Assembly: GCA_025345505.1 (NCBI GenBank)
Contig: JANVCC010000076.1
Coordinates: forward strand, 6,125,577-6,189,576
DNA: 64,000 nucleotides
Origin: Todiramphus chloris collaris
Taxonomy: Eukaryota > Chordata > Aves > Coraciiformes > Alcedinidae
Reading direction: 5' to 3'
Below, one piece after another: positions 49,267 to 62,765 of the stretch (position 1 is the first letter of the stretch; each line of letters opens with the position of its first letter). The notes below the pieces were generated by a model. That model ran no database searches. It was not told where the DNA came from and saw only the letters and a list, made by a program, of their open reading frames with translations. Made by a program: the position numbers and the translations under genes.

Positions 49267-52200
49267 ACAGAGGGAAAGGAAATGTGGTGAAATCCTCCTC
49301 CTCTCTATATAGACGTATATCCTCCCTTTGTATATAACACATGCTGTTTTTCTAGCTCACCTGCAACACCATATCAAAAAGTTAAGGGTTAGAAATGACA
49401 AATACATCTTTGTATTATCTTTCTTGGTATAATGTTGATTTCTATTCTGTCTGAATAGAGGTGTTTTCTTTCCTTTAATACCATTGCTTCAAGGAAGAGA
49501 AGAATCCCACTATTTCCTTTCCACAGTAGAAGTAGAGACAGGGAATGTTATAACGTTTAAAAGGAGAAAGGTTTTTGCAAGAGGTGCTGAAGGATTTGAA
49601 CTCCTAAATATGATCATCTCTGGCTGTCAAGCCCTTACAGTGGAATAATGTGTGCTGCATGCAGGAGGATCATAAGATGGAGCAGGAAGCTTCCAGAAAC
49701 CTCATGTAGATCTGAATTTCTGCATCTATCATAGATTGAACCAAAGCTGTTAGACATCCATATTTACCTAAACTAGAGGTTGAGAATTTTGCTGTTTGTG
49801 TCCACCTCTTCTTCAGGGTTTGATCAGTTATACCCTTGATTTTATTAGGCTGAGGATTTTAACTTTATCATGAACAGCTGAAAAGGGGGAACTGGAAATT
49901 TATAAGAGAAGCACTAAAAGTCCTTTATCTACAGTGACAAAATTGCCACCACCATAATCTCTATTAAGTGCCACAAAATTACAGTGTAACAGCTCTGAAA
50001 TTACAGGTGACATCTGCATGAATATCAAATCGATTCATTACATTCAGCCCTATTACAAAAAGCGCTTTCTGAATTTGTACTGATTACAACTCTTACAAAT
50101 TAACAGTTACCCAAGCGAACTTACCTCCCCATGTACATATATTATTTAAAGATCTCAGTTAAGTCAAAAGAAGGTAACAGTGCAATTAATACTACCGCTT
50201 AGCATGGAGTGTCATATCTGAGTAAAGAACCCCAATATTTTAAAGCTCTTTTAAAGTGCTTGATTTTTAGAAAAGTCTCTTTTTTTTAAAAAAAAAATTT
50301 GATTAAGCATTCCATGTCATTCTTCTATCCAGTCTCTCCAGAAATGAAATCTGAAGAGGGAAAAGCCAAGAAGGAATATGATAAATATTCACATTATGCA
50401 GAATTTGCCTTTTTGAAATCACATTCCCCATTGTGCAAGCCAGAATTTTATAGAGATATAAATCACAAAGAAATAAGAAGCCAGTAATGAGATAGAAGTA
50501 TATTTGAAATATGGATGCAAATCCTCACCACCTGCTGAGCAAAAATAGTCTGCAGAGACTGTCCTGAAAACTGAACTGCCATTAACATCTTGTAAGCACT
50601 AAATTTGCAGCAGAAGAATGCTGGAATTATATGTCTGTGAAATGCCAAAGGCCTCTTTGATTTATCCCTAAGCAGAATGTTTCAGCTACATCTACATAAA
50701 TATTTTAACAGGAATTTAATTTTCATTTTAGTCACACAATAAATCTTTTTATTGCACAACACCATCTTGTCCTAAATAAGTTACCTTTTGCATATGAACA
50801 TGAAGATGGTTGTGTTCATTGTTCTTTCTGATTTGAAGAATGCTGTTTGAATATACAGTGTATCAGTGTGCTTATTTACATAAAAACCTTGCCACAGGCT
50901 GTTTAATTTTGTCTAGAGTATCTATTCATTTAGACATAACTTTTCCAATGACTATAAGTTGACTTATATTTAACTCCAGCTCTGGACTTCTCAAGGGTAA
51001 ACCAGAATAGAACAACAGTAAAAAAACCCAAAAGGAAATCTAGAATAGGTGTATTAGCAGCCATGCAGACACTGGCAGAGGAAAAATATCAGAACTTTAC
51101 TGCTTTTTTTCCTTTTCAGTGCATTTTATAAACAGAAGTAGGAACTCAGGCAGCTCCTGTCTGACTGAATCTTCTTTACTGTGTATTTCAAGTATCATTG
51201 CTGCCGTGGTTTGATTGCATAGTGTTAGCTATGATGAGAATGTTTAGCTGGTAACTTGTAATGTCTCCTGAGGATGATAAACTGGGCACAGATTACTCTT
51301 TATGCTTCACAGAAGCTCCTAACAGTAGGCACTTTGTCATGAGCAGGGCAGCCTGGTGCAGAGCTACCGGCCATTCCCAAGTCTGTTTGACAACATGGAG
51401 CCCAAGCTACAGAACCAGGAGTGCTGGCAGTGCGGAGGAACGGGCGCATCTGTAGATAGCCTTTTTGCCATTTGCTTGGCAAGCTCTTTACTCTGAAAGA
51501 AAATTGTGATGGAGCTACTGTAAATCTCTCTTCAGGCATGAGAATTCATTCTTCAGAAATCATACTGCCCTGCCTGCAAATTGATTATCATTTCTGATTT
51601 ATTCAGTCTCAGATTCACAGCATAGAACATTTGCTCTAGTACTCAGAGGGGAACAAGCACAAGTGTAAATAAGAACTGGCAGTTGGAATTAGGCTGTTAA
51701 GGAAGAGATTTTCAAAGGCTTAAACAGAAGCTAATATCAAGCAACTCTAATCAAGTCTTTCAGGCTGAGCTCGGTACCTATCATTCATTTTTGTCTCTGA
51801 AGATCTTCCTGTAAAACTGTCCTGTTCGATAAATTTTTGAAATTGGAGGTAAGCATATGTGCTACAAACCTGTTAGCTTAATTTTTGAAAAGCTGACTCT
51901 AAATTTAGGTACCTAAAGAAGTTTTAGACTGCGAGCCAAATTGGCATAAATAAGTCGAGACATTATTATAGCCTTCCCCAAGGCAGTTGTCTGCTCTATG
52001 GAGAATGAAGAGAAGAACAGACATTGAGGTTATCTAACCACTATCATTTAGCAGGCCTATGCTGATTATAAAAAAACTCTAGAAAAGAATAACTGGACAT
52101 TATGCAGAAAAACGTTGGGCATCCTTAAACCTCAGATGACTGTACACTGCATACAAATGTGTGGTGTATAAGCAGATAGATGGCAATAGAAATGTAGGTG

Positions 52201-52699
52201 TGAAGACAGCCTGTTGAAGGATAGGCTCCAATATAACACAGGGCACTGCAACACAATTTTCTTTTAATTCCTGCTTTGAAAGGTAATTTGTAGTTGTCTT
52301 TGTAATTATTCAGTCTCTGACTTCTCTATTAAGCCTAGGATTTCTTCTCTCTTATTAACTACTTTAGTCTTCCTCTTGTCTTTTCCATTTCTCTGATTGT
52401 CATGTAAGCTGATCAGAAAAGAATTTAAAGAGAGCTAGAAACAGCGGTCTGTAGAAGACACCCTGCTTCTTTTGGGGCAGAAGGAGGGTTATGGCAGAAT
52501 TGGTGGGTTGAGTTTCCTTTAAGTCATAGTGACTGCCAGAAAAGCCTCTCTTTTCCTTCCAAATTGCATCCTGGAGAAAGAAGAAACACAGCAAATACGC
52601 TGTTGTGCTTCTCACACCTCAGCAAGAAGTTAATTGACCTACTTAGGAACACTGACATGCTCAGCCAGTCTTCGTGCTTAATTAATAGAGTCATTGAAT
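49267..52699. other. Unique sequence with a possible ancient amniote repeat
   Basis: Mostly featureless AT-rich DNA. At about 51703-51960 there are words (GAGATTTTCAAAGGC, TTTTTGAAAAGC, AAATTTAGGTACCTAAA) resembling an old amniote interspersed repeat I cannot name with certainty. No supported exon. Confidence 0.4.
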
Positions 52700-52790
52700 A
52701 TCTGATTGAATGAAATCTTTGGAGGTCACCTGGTCCGATCTCCAGCTTGAAATGGGACTATTAACCAAGACCAGATCAGAAGAGCCCTGG
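52700..52790 (-). mobile_element. Old CR1 LINE 3' fragment, minus strand
   Basis: GAATGAAATCTTTGGAGGTC, then ACCTGGTCCGATCTCCAGCT and AACCAAGACCAGATCA, follow the reverse complement of an old CR1 3' region (CTCTGGAGGTCATCTAGTCC, AACCTCCTGCTCAAAGCAGG, TTAGATCAGG). It is much more diverged than the other copies and may continue a little to the right. Confidence 0.6.
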
Positions 52791-55700
52791 CTTTTTCTAA
52801 TTGCTTCTCCTGTCTGCTGCTGCGCTACACAAATATGCTGTATGAAAGTCGTCTGTCTTCCCCAAAGTCACTTGGCATTGTTCGTTTTTAGAGGCAGGCC
52901 ACCAGCTTCACCAAGCCTTTCTTTAGTTCAGATAGACAATGCTTAGCCCTACTTTCTTCCTCCAGTTTCCTGTATCTTCCCTTAATTTATGGCCCTACCT
53001 GTAAGCCACAGAGCCTTCCCACCACTGGGTCAACAGTTCACATCCTGAGCTATTGTGTGAACGCTATGTATTTTCCACTTGAATCCATTTGCAGTTATTT
53101 AGTGTAGGTATTTCTATAATTGTAACCTATTGGGAAAGTTCAGTGCTCAATGGTCCTTATGCTCACTGTTCATTTTTTACAGTACAGTGAACTACAATAG
53201 ACTCTATCATAAAGCCTGTGGGAGTACTGGCTGATTCCAGGCCAGGCAAAGGACTCTTATTCTCTCTGTCTCTCTTCAGTCACTTGTGACTGCTCATTTT
53301 CGCTGTGTAAAATCCACTCCCAGCCACCTAACGTGTAATGACTCTTTTGCTCTGCTCAGGTATGGCAAAAAATTCTGAACAGATTCATCATGGAGAAGGC
53401 AGAGAATTAAATCCACATTTTCTCGAGCCCAGGGGAGAAGTGCTGTGAAATTAAAAATGTTTATTTAGCTGTAAAGTTGTAATTGGGTGGCAGCAGATTG
53501 CCAGTACTCAGGAGTCAGGTAGCTGAAATTCCCACAGGGAAGTTCAATGCCTTCCAGAAAACGGCACAATATTTTTGATACATGAAATTTCTCCTGTCTT
53601 GAAATCCTTCCATTTTGTTCACTGCTGAGTTGGGGGATCTGCTGACATGGTTAACTGAAGGAGGAGTCTGCTCTGATCAGAAGATTACAACTGGACTTTC
53701 TATCTCTATATGGGGGGTTCTTAGAAAAGCATATTCCTGAAAAAACCCAATGGTCACAAAGCTTGCTTATCTTCAGAAATTAAGAACTTTTAAAATCAGA
53801 ACATCCAGATCCAAATGCAAAACATGAACTGTCTGTGGCAGACGCAGTGAGATAGTGAGACCAGTGGATAGTCAATGACACATTAGACAAAGTTTATTCA
53901 GCTGAACATCAAGTAAAACAATACCTTTTTGCTCCTCTTACCTGACTGTCATTTTAGTATAAGATTTTGAACTTGAACATTTCCTGGAAAGAGCTGCAAG
54001 ATGAAATTAATTCATTCTACTAAAATATTGATCAAACCTTTGGAATCCTTTCTGGGACAGATGGGGGTCACCATTATGTGCAACTATATACAGCATGAAA
54101 ATGAGTAGACAGCTTGTCTTGCCACAGATAGTGGGCATGTGTAACACCAGCAGCAGCAGCTTCGTACAGAAGAAAGACCAAGTGAAAACGGAGCACTGTC
54201 TCTCCCAGCAATAGAAATGGCAGAGCAAATAGTGCATCTGTCTGAAAAACAGTGTAACTGCTAAATGTCAGAAGTGCTAAGAGAGAGAAATGAAAGAAGA
54301 TTTTCTGTGACTCAAGTAAATACTTGGGTAGTACACTTTATTCTTGTCCTAGACACTGTAATAGGAAAAGCCTTTTGCCCAAGAAGTGTGATCAAGGTGT
54401 CAGCGTAGTGTGCAAGGTCTTCTTTGGTAAAATGACTGCCTGACTTCCTTACCTGCTTTAAATTATGCTAGTTGTCATCCTGGTTTCCAGATTTGGGAAG
54501 AGATGGACAGACTTCGTGCTGTTCCTGTTGGCAAACCACAAGCCTGACACCCTCTTTAGAGACCTTTTGCAACGCAATTCCCCCAAGAAGGCTCTGGGAT
54601 CCTTGGAGTAACAGAAGTGCCAAAATGTAATGTTTCTTTCAAGGACTGAATAATGAGGTTTATAGATTTTCTGTGCACCTCTCCAACAGAAACAAACTAA
54701 TAGTAAGCAAGGCAGGAGGTAGAGTGAAAGAATTCCCTGGAATGTATTTCATATTCTAAAGCTGTTACTGAACTATAGGTGCCCATCTTGCTCAGGATCT
54801 CTACTCAACAGAACAATTGTACAAATTGTCTCTGACTAATGACAATAAAAGGCCTGAATCTCTGTATTCCCTGGGCACTTCAAAATCTGAGTTTAATATA
54901 TTGCTACTCTACTTCTGAACTAATGCAATTGTTTCTTAAAAGAATGCCTTGCTGTAGAGAGAGAAGTACAGAGCTGTGTCTCAGAATGCTACGAACCACA
55001 GAGGCTCTTAAAATATGAATAATATAGGGAAGAACATCGAAATCTACCTGTTTATCACAGCAACATTTTATTATTATCCATTTGGGCCATATAGTCTGTT
55101 AAGATAGAAACCCTGCTGAATGATTTCTCAGGGACAAAGAGGTGATTTAGCCTCAGTCTTCTACTGTTTAGAAAAATATTCATACAAAGTCAAGCAGTCT
55201 TAAGTAGCTGCCACTAGTTCAGATATCCTTCTGTTTGCTATTAGGGTGGTTTATGTGTTGAGAAAGTTTTGGCTTTCTCATGGACACATTTACACCTTTT
55301 AAAGCCTGTAATACCCATAGACTCTTTACCCCTGCATGTACAGCACAGTAAACTTTTCAGCGCACGGGAGCTATCTCTGAACTGTCAAGACTTAAGCAAT
55401 AACCGCCTCAGCTGTGCATTTGTGTATTTATTTCCTATGTAGAAGTGTCTGGGTGATACTTCTGCACATTCCACAAGAGAATGGGGTTATCTGCTGGCTT
55501 CAGATCCCTCACTGACCTAGCAGCCAATATTACTTCTGAAGAAAACTCTGAATATTTACACTCAGCTAGAGCCCAGAGTCACTGATCTGCATCTGTACTG
55601 CAGATATGTAAAAGAAGATCTCACCTGTACCCAAGACATTTTTGAGTAAGAGGTTGCAAGGGGTTTATAAAAGGAAAAAAAAAAATAACAGAGTTGCTTT

Positions 55701-56951
55701 GCATGTATGAATATATTCATATAAAATCCTGCTCCTCAGAAAGTTCCTTAGTTGGTTGACTCTATGTAAACTCACAACAAAAGGAGCTTGAGAAGGTAAA
55801 CTACTGCAGTGAATATGTAAAGGTGAATTTGAAAATATTCAGGGTTCAAGGGGATTTAGAAAAGCTCCAAAGAAATACAAAGATCCTATAGGGGCCACTG
55901 TAAAGATCTCGAGTGGCTTCTTCAGCACACGGTGTGACCTGAATGCCTGATGGAAGACAATTGGCAACACAGCAACTTCCTGCCTTCCATTAAGCAAGGT
56001 ACCAAACCTCCTGCAGCAACAAAATCTTAAAAATTTGGTGGGGCCACAATACATTTTTTTCAGTGGAATATACATGACGTAGTTACCACCGTTTCACAAT
56101 GGAAATACTTTTGTTACCATAAGCCACTTTGATGTAGTTCGCAAAAATCAAATCCTCAATTAATTCACAATCTAGTCTGTATTTCACAGTCAGTGATATG
56201 TAAGACTACATTATATCTTCTGTCCTCTGCTCCCTTGCAGTTCTTCACAGAACCTGCTTTAAAAGCAATGTCAAAGTGTCAAAGTGCTTTTTAAACAGGT
56301 TATGGCTATCTTTATCCTGCAAATAAATCAGGACTCTCCTTCTCAGGTCACTCTATAAAAGCCAGAGGGTTTTGCATCAACAAGGAAGCCTCAGCAGCAA
56401 TGCAGTCATGTGGATTATATGAAATTGGACCAGTTGATGGACTAAGTGAAGCCCTGTAAAACTAATGGATGTTGCTGAACTTCGGTATTCACATAAGAGA
56501 AATGTACAGTCAACTAATTACAATTTCTGTTCTGTGTCTGTCATTCATTTCACAGCTTCCCTGAGTAACGTTCCCTCAGCAACCATGCAGCAGCAAACTG
56601 TCCCCAAAGGTCACATGTAAAGTCATTATATAGAATCTGATGAGCGTTGTTTCTGGGCTCTAATTGGAAACTACATCATTTTGACTTGTCACAGCCCGGT
56701 TGTGTGAGTGCCTGTCGGTTGGTTCGTTCATGTCTATTAAACCTCTCTTGCAGTCTTAAAAGACCTTACGATGCTGAAGGAGCTTGCTGAATCAGGATCT
56801 CTCACCTTACATGGTCATTCACTGTTTGCTAACTAATGAGGAATAAACACCAAGTAAATCCAACGGATGAGAACTTATTCTGTCATTTATCCAACAATGA
56901 TAAGGCTCTTTAGAAACTAACTTTAATTAGTGCCCCATGGTGAAGAAAAAC
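52791..56951. other. Unique sequence, no gene seen
   Basis: About 4.2 kb without recognised repeats or supported exons. Open frames up to 78 codons only. Confidence 0.5.
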
Positions 56952-57060
56952 GTAATTATCCTCATTTTACAAAGTGAGGAAAAGAAGATTAAAGGTCCGT
57001 CCCAATGTCATAGTGAATCAATGAAAGGAGCTTTCAGGAACCTACTGTTCATTAAGGCTG
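56952..57060 (-). mobile_element. MIR SINE relic
   Basis: The plus strand reads GTAATTATCCTCATTTTACA, then AAGTGAGGAAAAGAAGATTA and CAATGTCATAGTGAATCAAT. These match in order the reverse complement of MIR: ATTATCCTCATTTTACAGAT, GAGGAAACTGAGGCAC and AAGGTCACACAGTGAATCAG. It is an ancient copy and only the central part remains. Confidence 0.72.
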
Positions 57061-58579
57061 TAAACAGTGCCAGGCTTTGGCAGAATGCAGCAGTAGCAGT
57101 TTGCTCAATACTTCTGCTTTTGGGCCTCAGCAGAACATAACCTTGCACCCAATAAAATTTGATGAAACTTTATGCAGAGCACTAAGAAGATAGTCTCCCT
57201 GGATAATAAAGACTCGAGTATTACATTATTCAGCCACCTCACTAATACAGGACTCTCCTGCAGATGAGAGACTGCAATGTATATGGTCCTAGTAATAATG
57301 CTGTGCGCAGGCACCTAATGTTCTAGGACAGCCATTATGAAAAATAAGCACATCACCACACTGGTATTTCTCCTTGGACTATCCACTGTAGCCAAGCACT
57401 TGACTAGGATCCCAATTAATTTCTTCTGAAAAGCTTAGATGGTGGGGTTTTCCCCCCTCTTCCAGTATATCTTATAGCCAAAGGTACTTGCATAGGAAAA
57501 GGGTTTGTTGTATTTTTTTCCTGCATGTATGTGCAGATGTTACAAACACCCACAAGCCAAGGAAGTTCCATTTGAAAAAAGTGGGAAGAAAGTAGCTCCG
57601 TCCAAAGCTTTTAAAATCACTCTGAAAGTCTAAATTCATAGAAGGTAGTCTCATCTCTGCTTTTAGGAAAGAGGAATGAAGAGAAAGGAATAAAAGGCAA
57701 AAAAGGAGTAACTGCAGTACGACAAACTCTGGGAACGTATCAAAGACATGTGCATGGAGATGGTTCATGAGTGATCTGTAAAAAGTTTCAAATGCTTGTA
57801 CCTCAGGATATGTCATTATCTTCTAGCTATCACATGGAACTGAAGTTTGTATTAAATCAGTCAGCTTCACTACACGCCTAGTAGATAGTAAATCTTTATA
57901 CAACATTCAGGGGAGCTGTTATATCACAGCTTCACAGTCTTCTTCCTAGCTATTAGGTGTTCTTTTTCTCCATGTTGGTTCTTTAACATTGTTTTCCTCC
58001 TTACTTCATCAGAGGAAGATGTTTAGTCCTGCTTGTGGTGGAGTACTTTTAAAATAGTCTATTAATTTCCCATCCTGGTTCATACACCAGACCTCTCTCA
58101 CATGCCAGCCTCCCCCAACTCCCTGAGCTATCCTTTCACTCAGACAAGATTTAATTTCTTCCAGCGGATATTAACTCTAAATCCCAACTGCATGCTTATC
58201 CACCCTGCCTGTTATTTCAGCCCAGCTCCTTGCTTCTGCTGCAGCTCTAGTTACTTAGCTGGCCTGGGTCAGGGCTGCGCACCTCTGCTTTAAGAGGAAA
58301 TGCCAGCACAGCGAGCACACTAAGCCCCTGCACCAGCGCTGAGCCCCACTTTAAATGACAGCGTCTCCAAAGCAGAGGAATGGGACACGCAGGAGTCTGT
58401 CTTAGTCTGCCTCTTTCCTGCGGCCGATTAAGTTTGTCTGAGTTTTTGTTTACGGAGAATCTTTCGTGTGCTCTGCTGTAGATAAGGCAAGAATTGTTTT
58501 CTGGTTAAAATGTGATGGGTGGGTGGAAGAGGCAGGGAGCAGCTGCACAGAGCAGCTCAGGATGTGGCTGGAGGCAGGA

Positions 58580-58592
58580 GTTGCCAGGCAAC
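58580..58592 (+). promoter_or_regulatory. Palindromic X-box (RFX-type site)
   Basis: GTTGCCAGGCAAC is a perfect inverted repeat of GTTGCC separated by one base, the bipartite form bound by RFX transcription factors. It sits in a locally GC-richer segment, 58240-58700. One site of this quality is suggestive of an enhancer or promoter element, but binding is not shown by sequence alone. Confidence 0.5.
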
Positions 58593-60906
58593 TGCTGTCG
58601 GCACCGACACCAGCAGCCAGGGAGAAGGGGCTACAGTGGGGCAGGCGGGAGGGTTATACTCTTTTTCCATTATCTGTGAGATGTCCATGGATGTACCCAT
58701 GCCAGGGCTGTGTTTTGCAGCAGGGGTGTCTGTATGATGATTGGTTTGGGCATTTGGCACCGTACCTTGCACGTTGGGAACAGTTCTGTTGCTGTTCTCT
58801 CCAGAAAAGTGATTGCTAAAGAGCTACAGTAAAGTGATGTAAACTCCTCTGCATGAAGAGCTACACCAGCTTTTCAGTCAGGCTTCCTTTATAATGTCTG
58901 ATCTTGTTCTGAGACATAAAATTAGCTCAGTATTTCCTTGAGGAAACGTATAAGACCTGGTTTCTGTAGCAGAACTGTGCATTTATGTATCAGCATATTT
59001 TCAGTCAGGAGTTTGGCTTAGGTTAAATCATAGATGTCACCCAAGGCAACGTTCTGGGATAGTCCTCTACACATTCAGGCTCCTGAATGTGATCCAAGTC
59101 CAACTCGGCAGCTGCACATTGTCTGTGTCCTGTCTCTTATGTGTGTGGAAGGATAGAGGTAGTAAGGAAAGAGATATAAATTTGCAAATAAGCATGAGAT
59201 TGTGGAGAGCTTTTCTGTTTCAGTGGATTTGTTTGGGAAGCCTTGAATAGGCAGCACCTGGAAACATTAGTGACAGAGTGTTAGTTTGGGTGATAAATTC
59301 ATCAGGCAGATTCTCTGAAGAGATTTTTGGCCAAGAGACTAGACTGAGATTTGGGGACAATTAATACAACGCTCCTGTATTGATAGCAAGTTTCTCAGTT
59401 GCCTGTGGACCAGCTCTTCTTGATGGGGTCTCACTTTTCTCCTGGGTTGAATCTATTCAGTTCTGCACACATTGCCAGCTGGGAATTGACAAAGGCATGT
59501 GAACCAGACTGTCCCACATCCCAGTATATGTCAGAACAGCTGGGCTAAAGCACCAAGACCTGTGTCTCAGACTATGCCTCCAGCAGCTGAACAGATGAGA
59601 TGGGCTGTGTCTTCCACATGCCTTTGGCAGCGGTGCAAGAGAGGGACATGTACCTGCAACAAATGCCTGGGTCCTGGCACACACTGGGGCTCTGCTGTTA
59701 CCACCAGTTGACTGGTGCCTGGGGATCACATGCATACATTGCCAGATGCGTAGTGTGAGATTTCTGAAGGGGGGGATGGCTTGTTCTCCGTGCACATAGG
59801 GTTCTGCTGGCTGTTACAGTATGCATCTATGTAATATAATCTTCTTGTTTACCTGCAGCTTTGTACAAAGCTCCCTTTCACTCATGAATCTGAATAAATA
59901 TCGCCGCTTAAATATGACAAGATCTACCAATTGCTTCCTGAATTTTCAATATTCATTTTGATGTTAACATTCACCAAAGAAAAGAAATTATGTTTATAGA
60001 ACTATATATTTAAAATCTCATTAATCATCTTATTTTCTTCTCTCAGATCATTGCTCATTAACATCCATATAGATTTAAACCTCTGGGTATGCTTTGTTCA
60101 GCCATACAATTTATATCATGTAGAGACAGGGCTTTCCTTCAGGTATTCAACAAAGCAATTAACAACCCTCTGAATACAAACGGCAGCCTTCTGTGATGGA
60201 TGTTCACAAATGTATCTCCTCTCATTCTGTTGCTATTCTGAATGCTGTATATTCATTTTCCTTTACGGTTTCCTGGCAGGGATTTGCTTTGTACCACTGA
60301 CTTCCAAGCACAGACTGGTTAGATGTCGCAGGGAGTACAGGAAGAGCAGTAGTTCTGTGCTGTCACCAGCTGTACCAGGAAGCAGAGCATTAGGTAGGCC
60401 TAAGGCAATAAGAAGCTGCCCTGAGCACAGTCATTCTCCTTCAGACCCTCAAAGATGTCCTCTGATATTGTATTCTGCTTCCGCCTCTACACAGAAATCT
60501 TTTCCAGGATGACTCAAGGACTTGAGGTAGGTGCTACAAGAGAGTAAATATGATATGCTGGCTCAAAAAGAGATGCCCAGTCTCAGTTCAGAAAGAGAAG
60601 AGGTCATTTTCTACTCTTTATTGCAGTTATCTGGGACCAGGCAAAGCCCATAGGAGGGATTATTTGTCCCCTATCTCTGAAGGACAAACTGGTCTATAGA
60701 GAACTTCAAGTCTGACAAAGAAGTTTCACTATAGATGCATCTGACAGAAAAGAAATCAATTGCCAAATAGAAGAACTGTCTGGGCTTCATGGAGACCATT
60801 AGGCTGTCAGCTGTTGCCTCTTTTAGATGCCAGTGCTTATTGCAGTCTGGTTTTAGTCAATCTTAGGTCATTAGAGAAGCTTCAAAGCAGCACAAAGGAG
60901 TTAAAA

Positions 60907-60941
60907 TCTATCTATCTAATCTATCTATCTATCTATCTATC
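60907..60941 (+). repeat. (TCTA)n tetranucleotide microsatellite
   Basis: About eight TCTA/ATCT units with one interruption near 60919. A likely length-variable marker. Confidence 0.92.
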
Positions 60942-61499
60942 CCCTGAAATACCACAGCCAGTGACATTGAATGAAAAGGCTGTCTGTGGTGTGGCTGACC
61001 TGGTGCTGTGCCAGTTGGCTGAGTTCTGAAACAATAGCAAGAAAATAGGTCACTTCTGCTTCTTAGTGTTTCTTTCACTTCTTAACTCCCTAGCGGAGTC
61101 GTTTGTACTAATGCAAAACCCAAAGCTGGCTCACATCGTAATCCTAATCTTGATAATGGATGCAAACCTCTAAAAGGTGAAGGGAGAAGCCCTTAGTAAT
61201 TGAAACCACTTTTGAGAAAAAAGAAAAAGGTATGTTGAAAATCCGTCAGGAAAAGCCCATTTCGGTGAGATTTTTCATTACCTCTTGATTTTGGTTTGTC
61301 TTGGAAACACTGAGATTACTGTCACAGTTTTATGGGCTAATTTTGCTTGAGAGAATGATTTGAAATTTCTACTTTCCTATCAGAAATGAAAATTTTCAAA
61401 TTAGGTAGTTTTGCTTCCATAGTGCTACTCTAAAATCTCAAAAATCTAGGATCTACCATATTGGTCACATGGAAGGTCTGTTTAATTTTATGTCTAAAA

Positions 61500-61562
61500 A
61501 AAAAGATCATTTTAAAAATAATTAAAAAAACCCCAATAAAAACAAACAAACAAAACAAAACA
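61500..61562 (+). repeat. A-rich, AAAC-type low-complexity tract
   Basis: Runs of A with interspersed AAAC and AACC words. No adjoining recognisable SINE or retrocopy body was found, so it is classed as simple sequence. Confidence 0.7.
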
Positions 61563-62765
61563 CCCCACCTTACAATAAATATATGTAGGATAGTTTGTCC
61601 CTCCTCTAAGGAGCATGTCTTGTTGCAATGTCTTCTGATTTCACGGCTCTTCTCATAAGGAATACAGCATACTTAATCTCCAGCTTTGGTGATGACTAAT
61701 GATTTAGAGGCAGTGGTTTTCCTTCATTTATTTCCAGTGTTTTTTGAAGTCAGTAGACACCTGGGCCTTTTTTCACATGTCATTAATCAATAGAGTATTC
61801 CACTTCCTTTAGTATAGCATGCTTTTATAAGTAAAGAAGAGATACTGGAAAAATGAGCCTGAAAGAATTGTTTGCATAGTCTTAGAGCACACAGGTTAAA
61901 ACAGGGCAGGCAGTAACGAAGTGAAAGATTCAAGATGTTTATGTTACAAAATGACTCCTTGATAGACCACACAATTAAAGTGAAGAGCAGCCTCGTGGAG
62001 GAAGAGATAGAAACTTCATCACGAAACTTTAAGTTAGAACAAACCAAGTATTACTTAAAAAAGAAAAACCAGCTTTATACTAACAAGATGTGAGCCAAGA
62101 TTTTTTTTCTGCATCACTATTCTCAATTAAGATTTTTAGAAAATAATTGTTTGTCTCTAACAGTATGCATTTTCCTTCAGCACATATTCCACACTGGCTT
62201 TATCATGCCACCTAAAGCAAAAGGTACAAGAAGTTAGATTCCAAATTGGCTTTGTGGCCTGAACTCAGCATTTCTTTGCAACTTTCCTAGCCAGAGAACA
62301 AACCTTCTATGTACCACCAAGACTTCCTTTCTAATATCTTCCAGGAACCCATTTATTGCATCATTCATTGCTTATTTGCAGATCATTTCTCTCCAGTTTG
62401 CTTTCTTAGATATACATTTTAAGGATGCACCAATGCACTGACAAGCTTGTTGTGCAATGAGCATTTCCAGCCATGGGCTTGAGTATTTTAGAACAGGGGG
62501 TTTTATTATGTGTGCAAGTGTACCACATCACTGGCCCTGAAAATTAGGAGATAGAAGAACCAGGATGGGCAGTGGTTATGAGTTGAGGCTGTGGGGGCTG
62601 TGGGGTAGCTGCAGTGATGGGTGAGCTCTGAGCCCATCAGCGGTAGCTTTGCTGGGGAGCAGAGGAGACCACCTGCTTCTACCATTGTGTGTTTTATATT
62701 GCGTAAAGAGTGAAAAGCAGGAGAGATTAGACAGCAGACTCTGTCCAGAAGTAGATCTGTGTTGT

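Larger units (their letters stand above)
57061..62765. other. Unique stretch with a GC-richer patch and a microsatellite
   Basis: About 5.7 kb. The 58240-58700 patch is visibly richer in G and C than its surroundings and contains the RFX-type palindrome at 58580-58592. The (TCTA)n repeat lies at 60907-60941 and an AAAC-rich tract at 61500-61562. No open frame is recognisable; the 117-codon frame at 58466-58819 and the 112-codon minus frame at 59457-59795 have no domain. Confidence 0.45.

Noticed and set aside
56630-56770. Possible LTR (CTATTAAACCTCTCTTGCAG resembling an R-U5 border)
   Set aside because: No TG...CA ends, TATA box or target duplication found at plausible positions.
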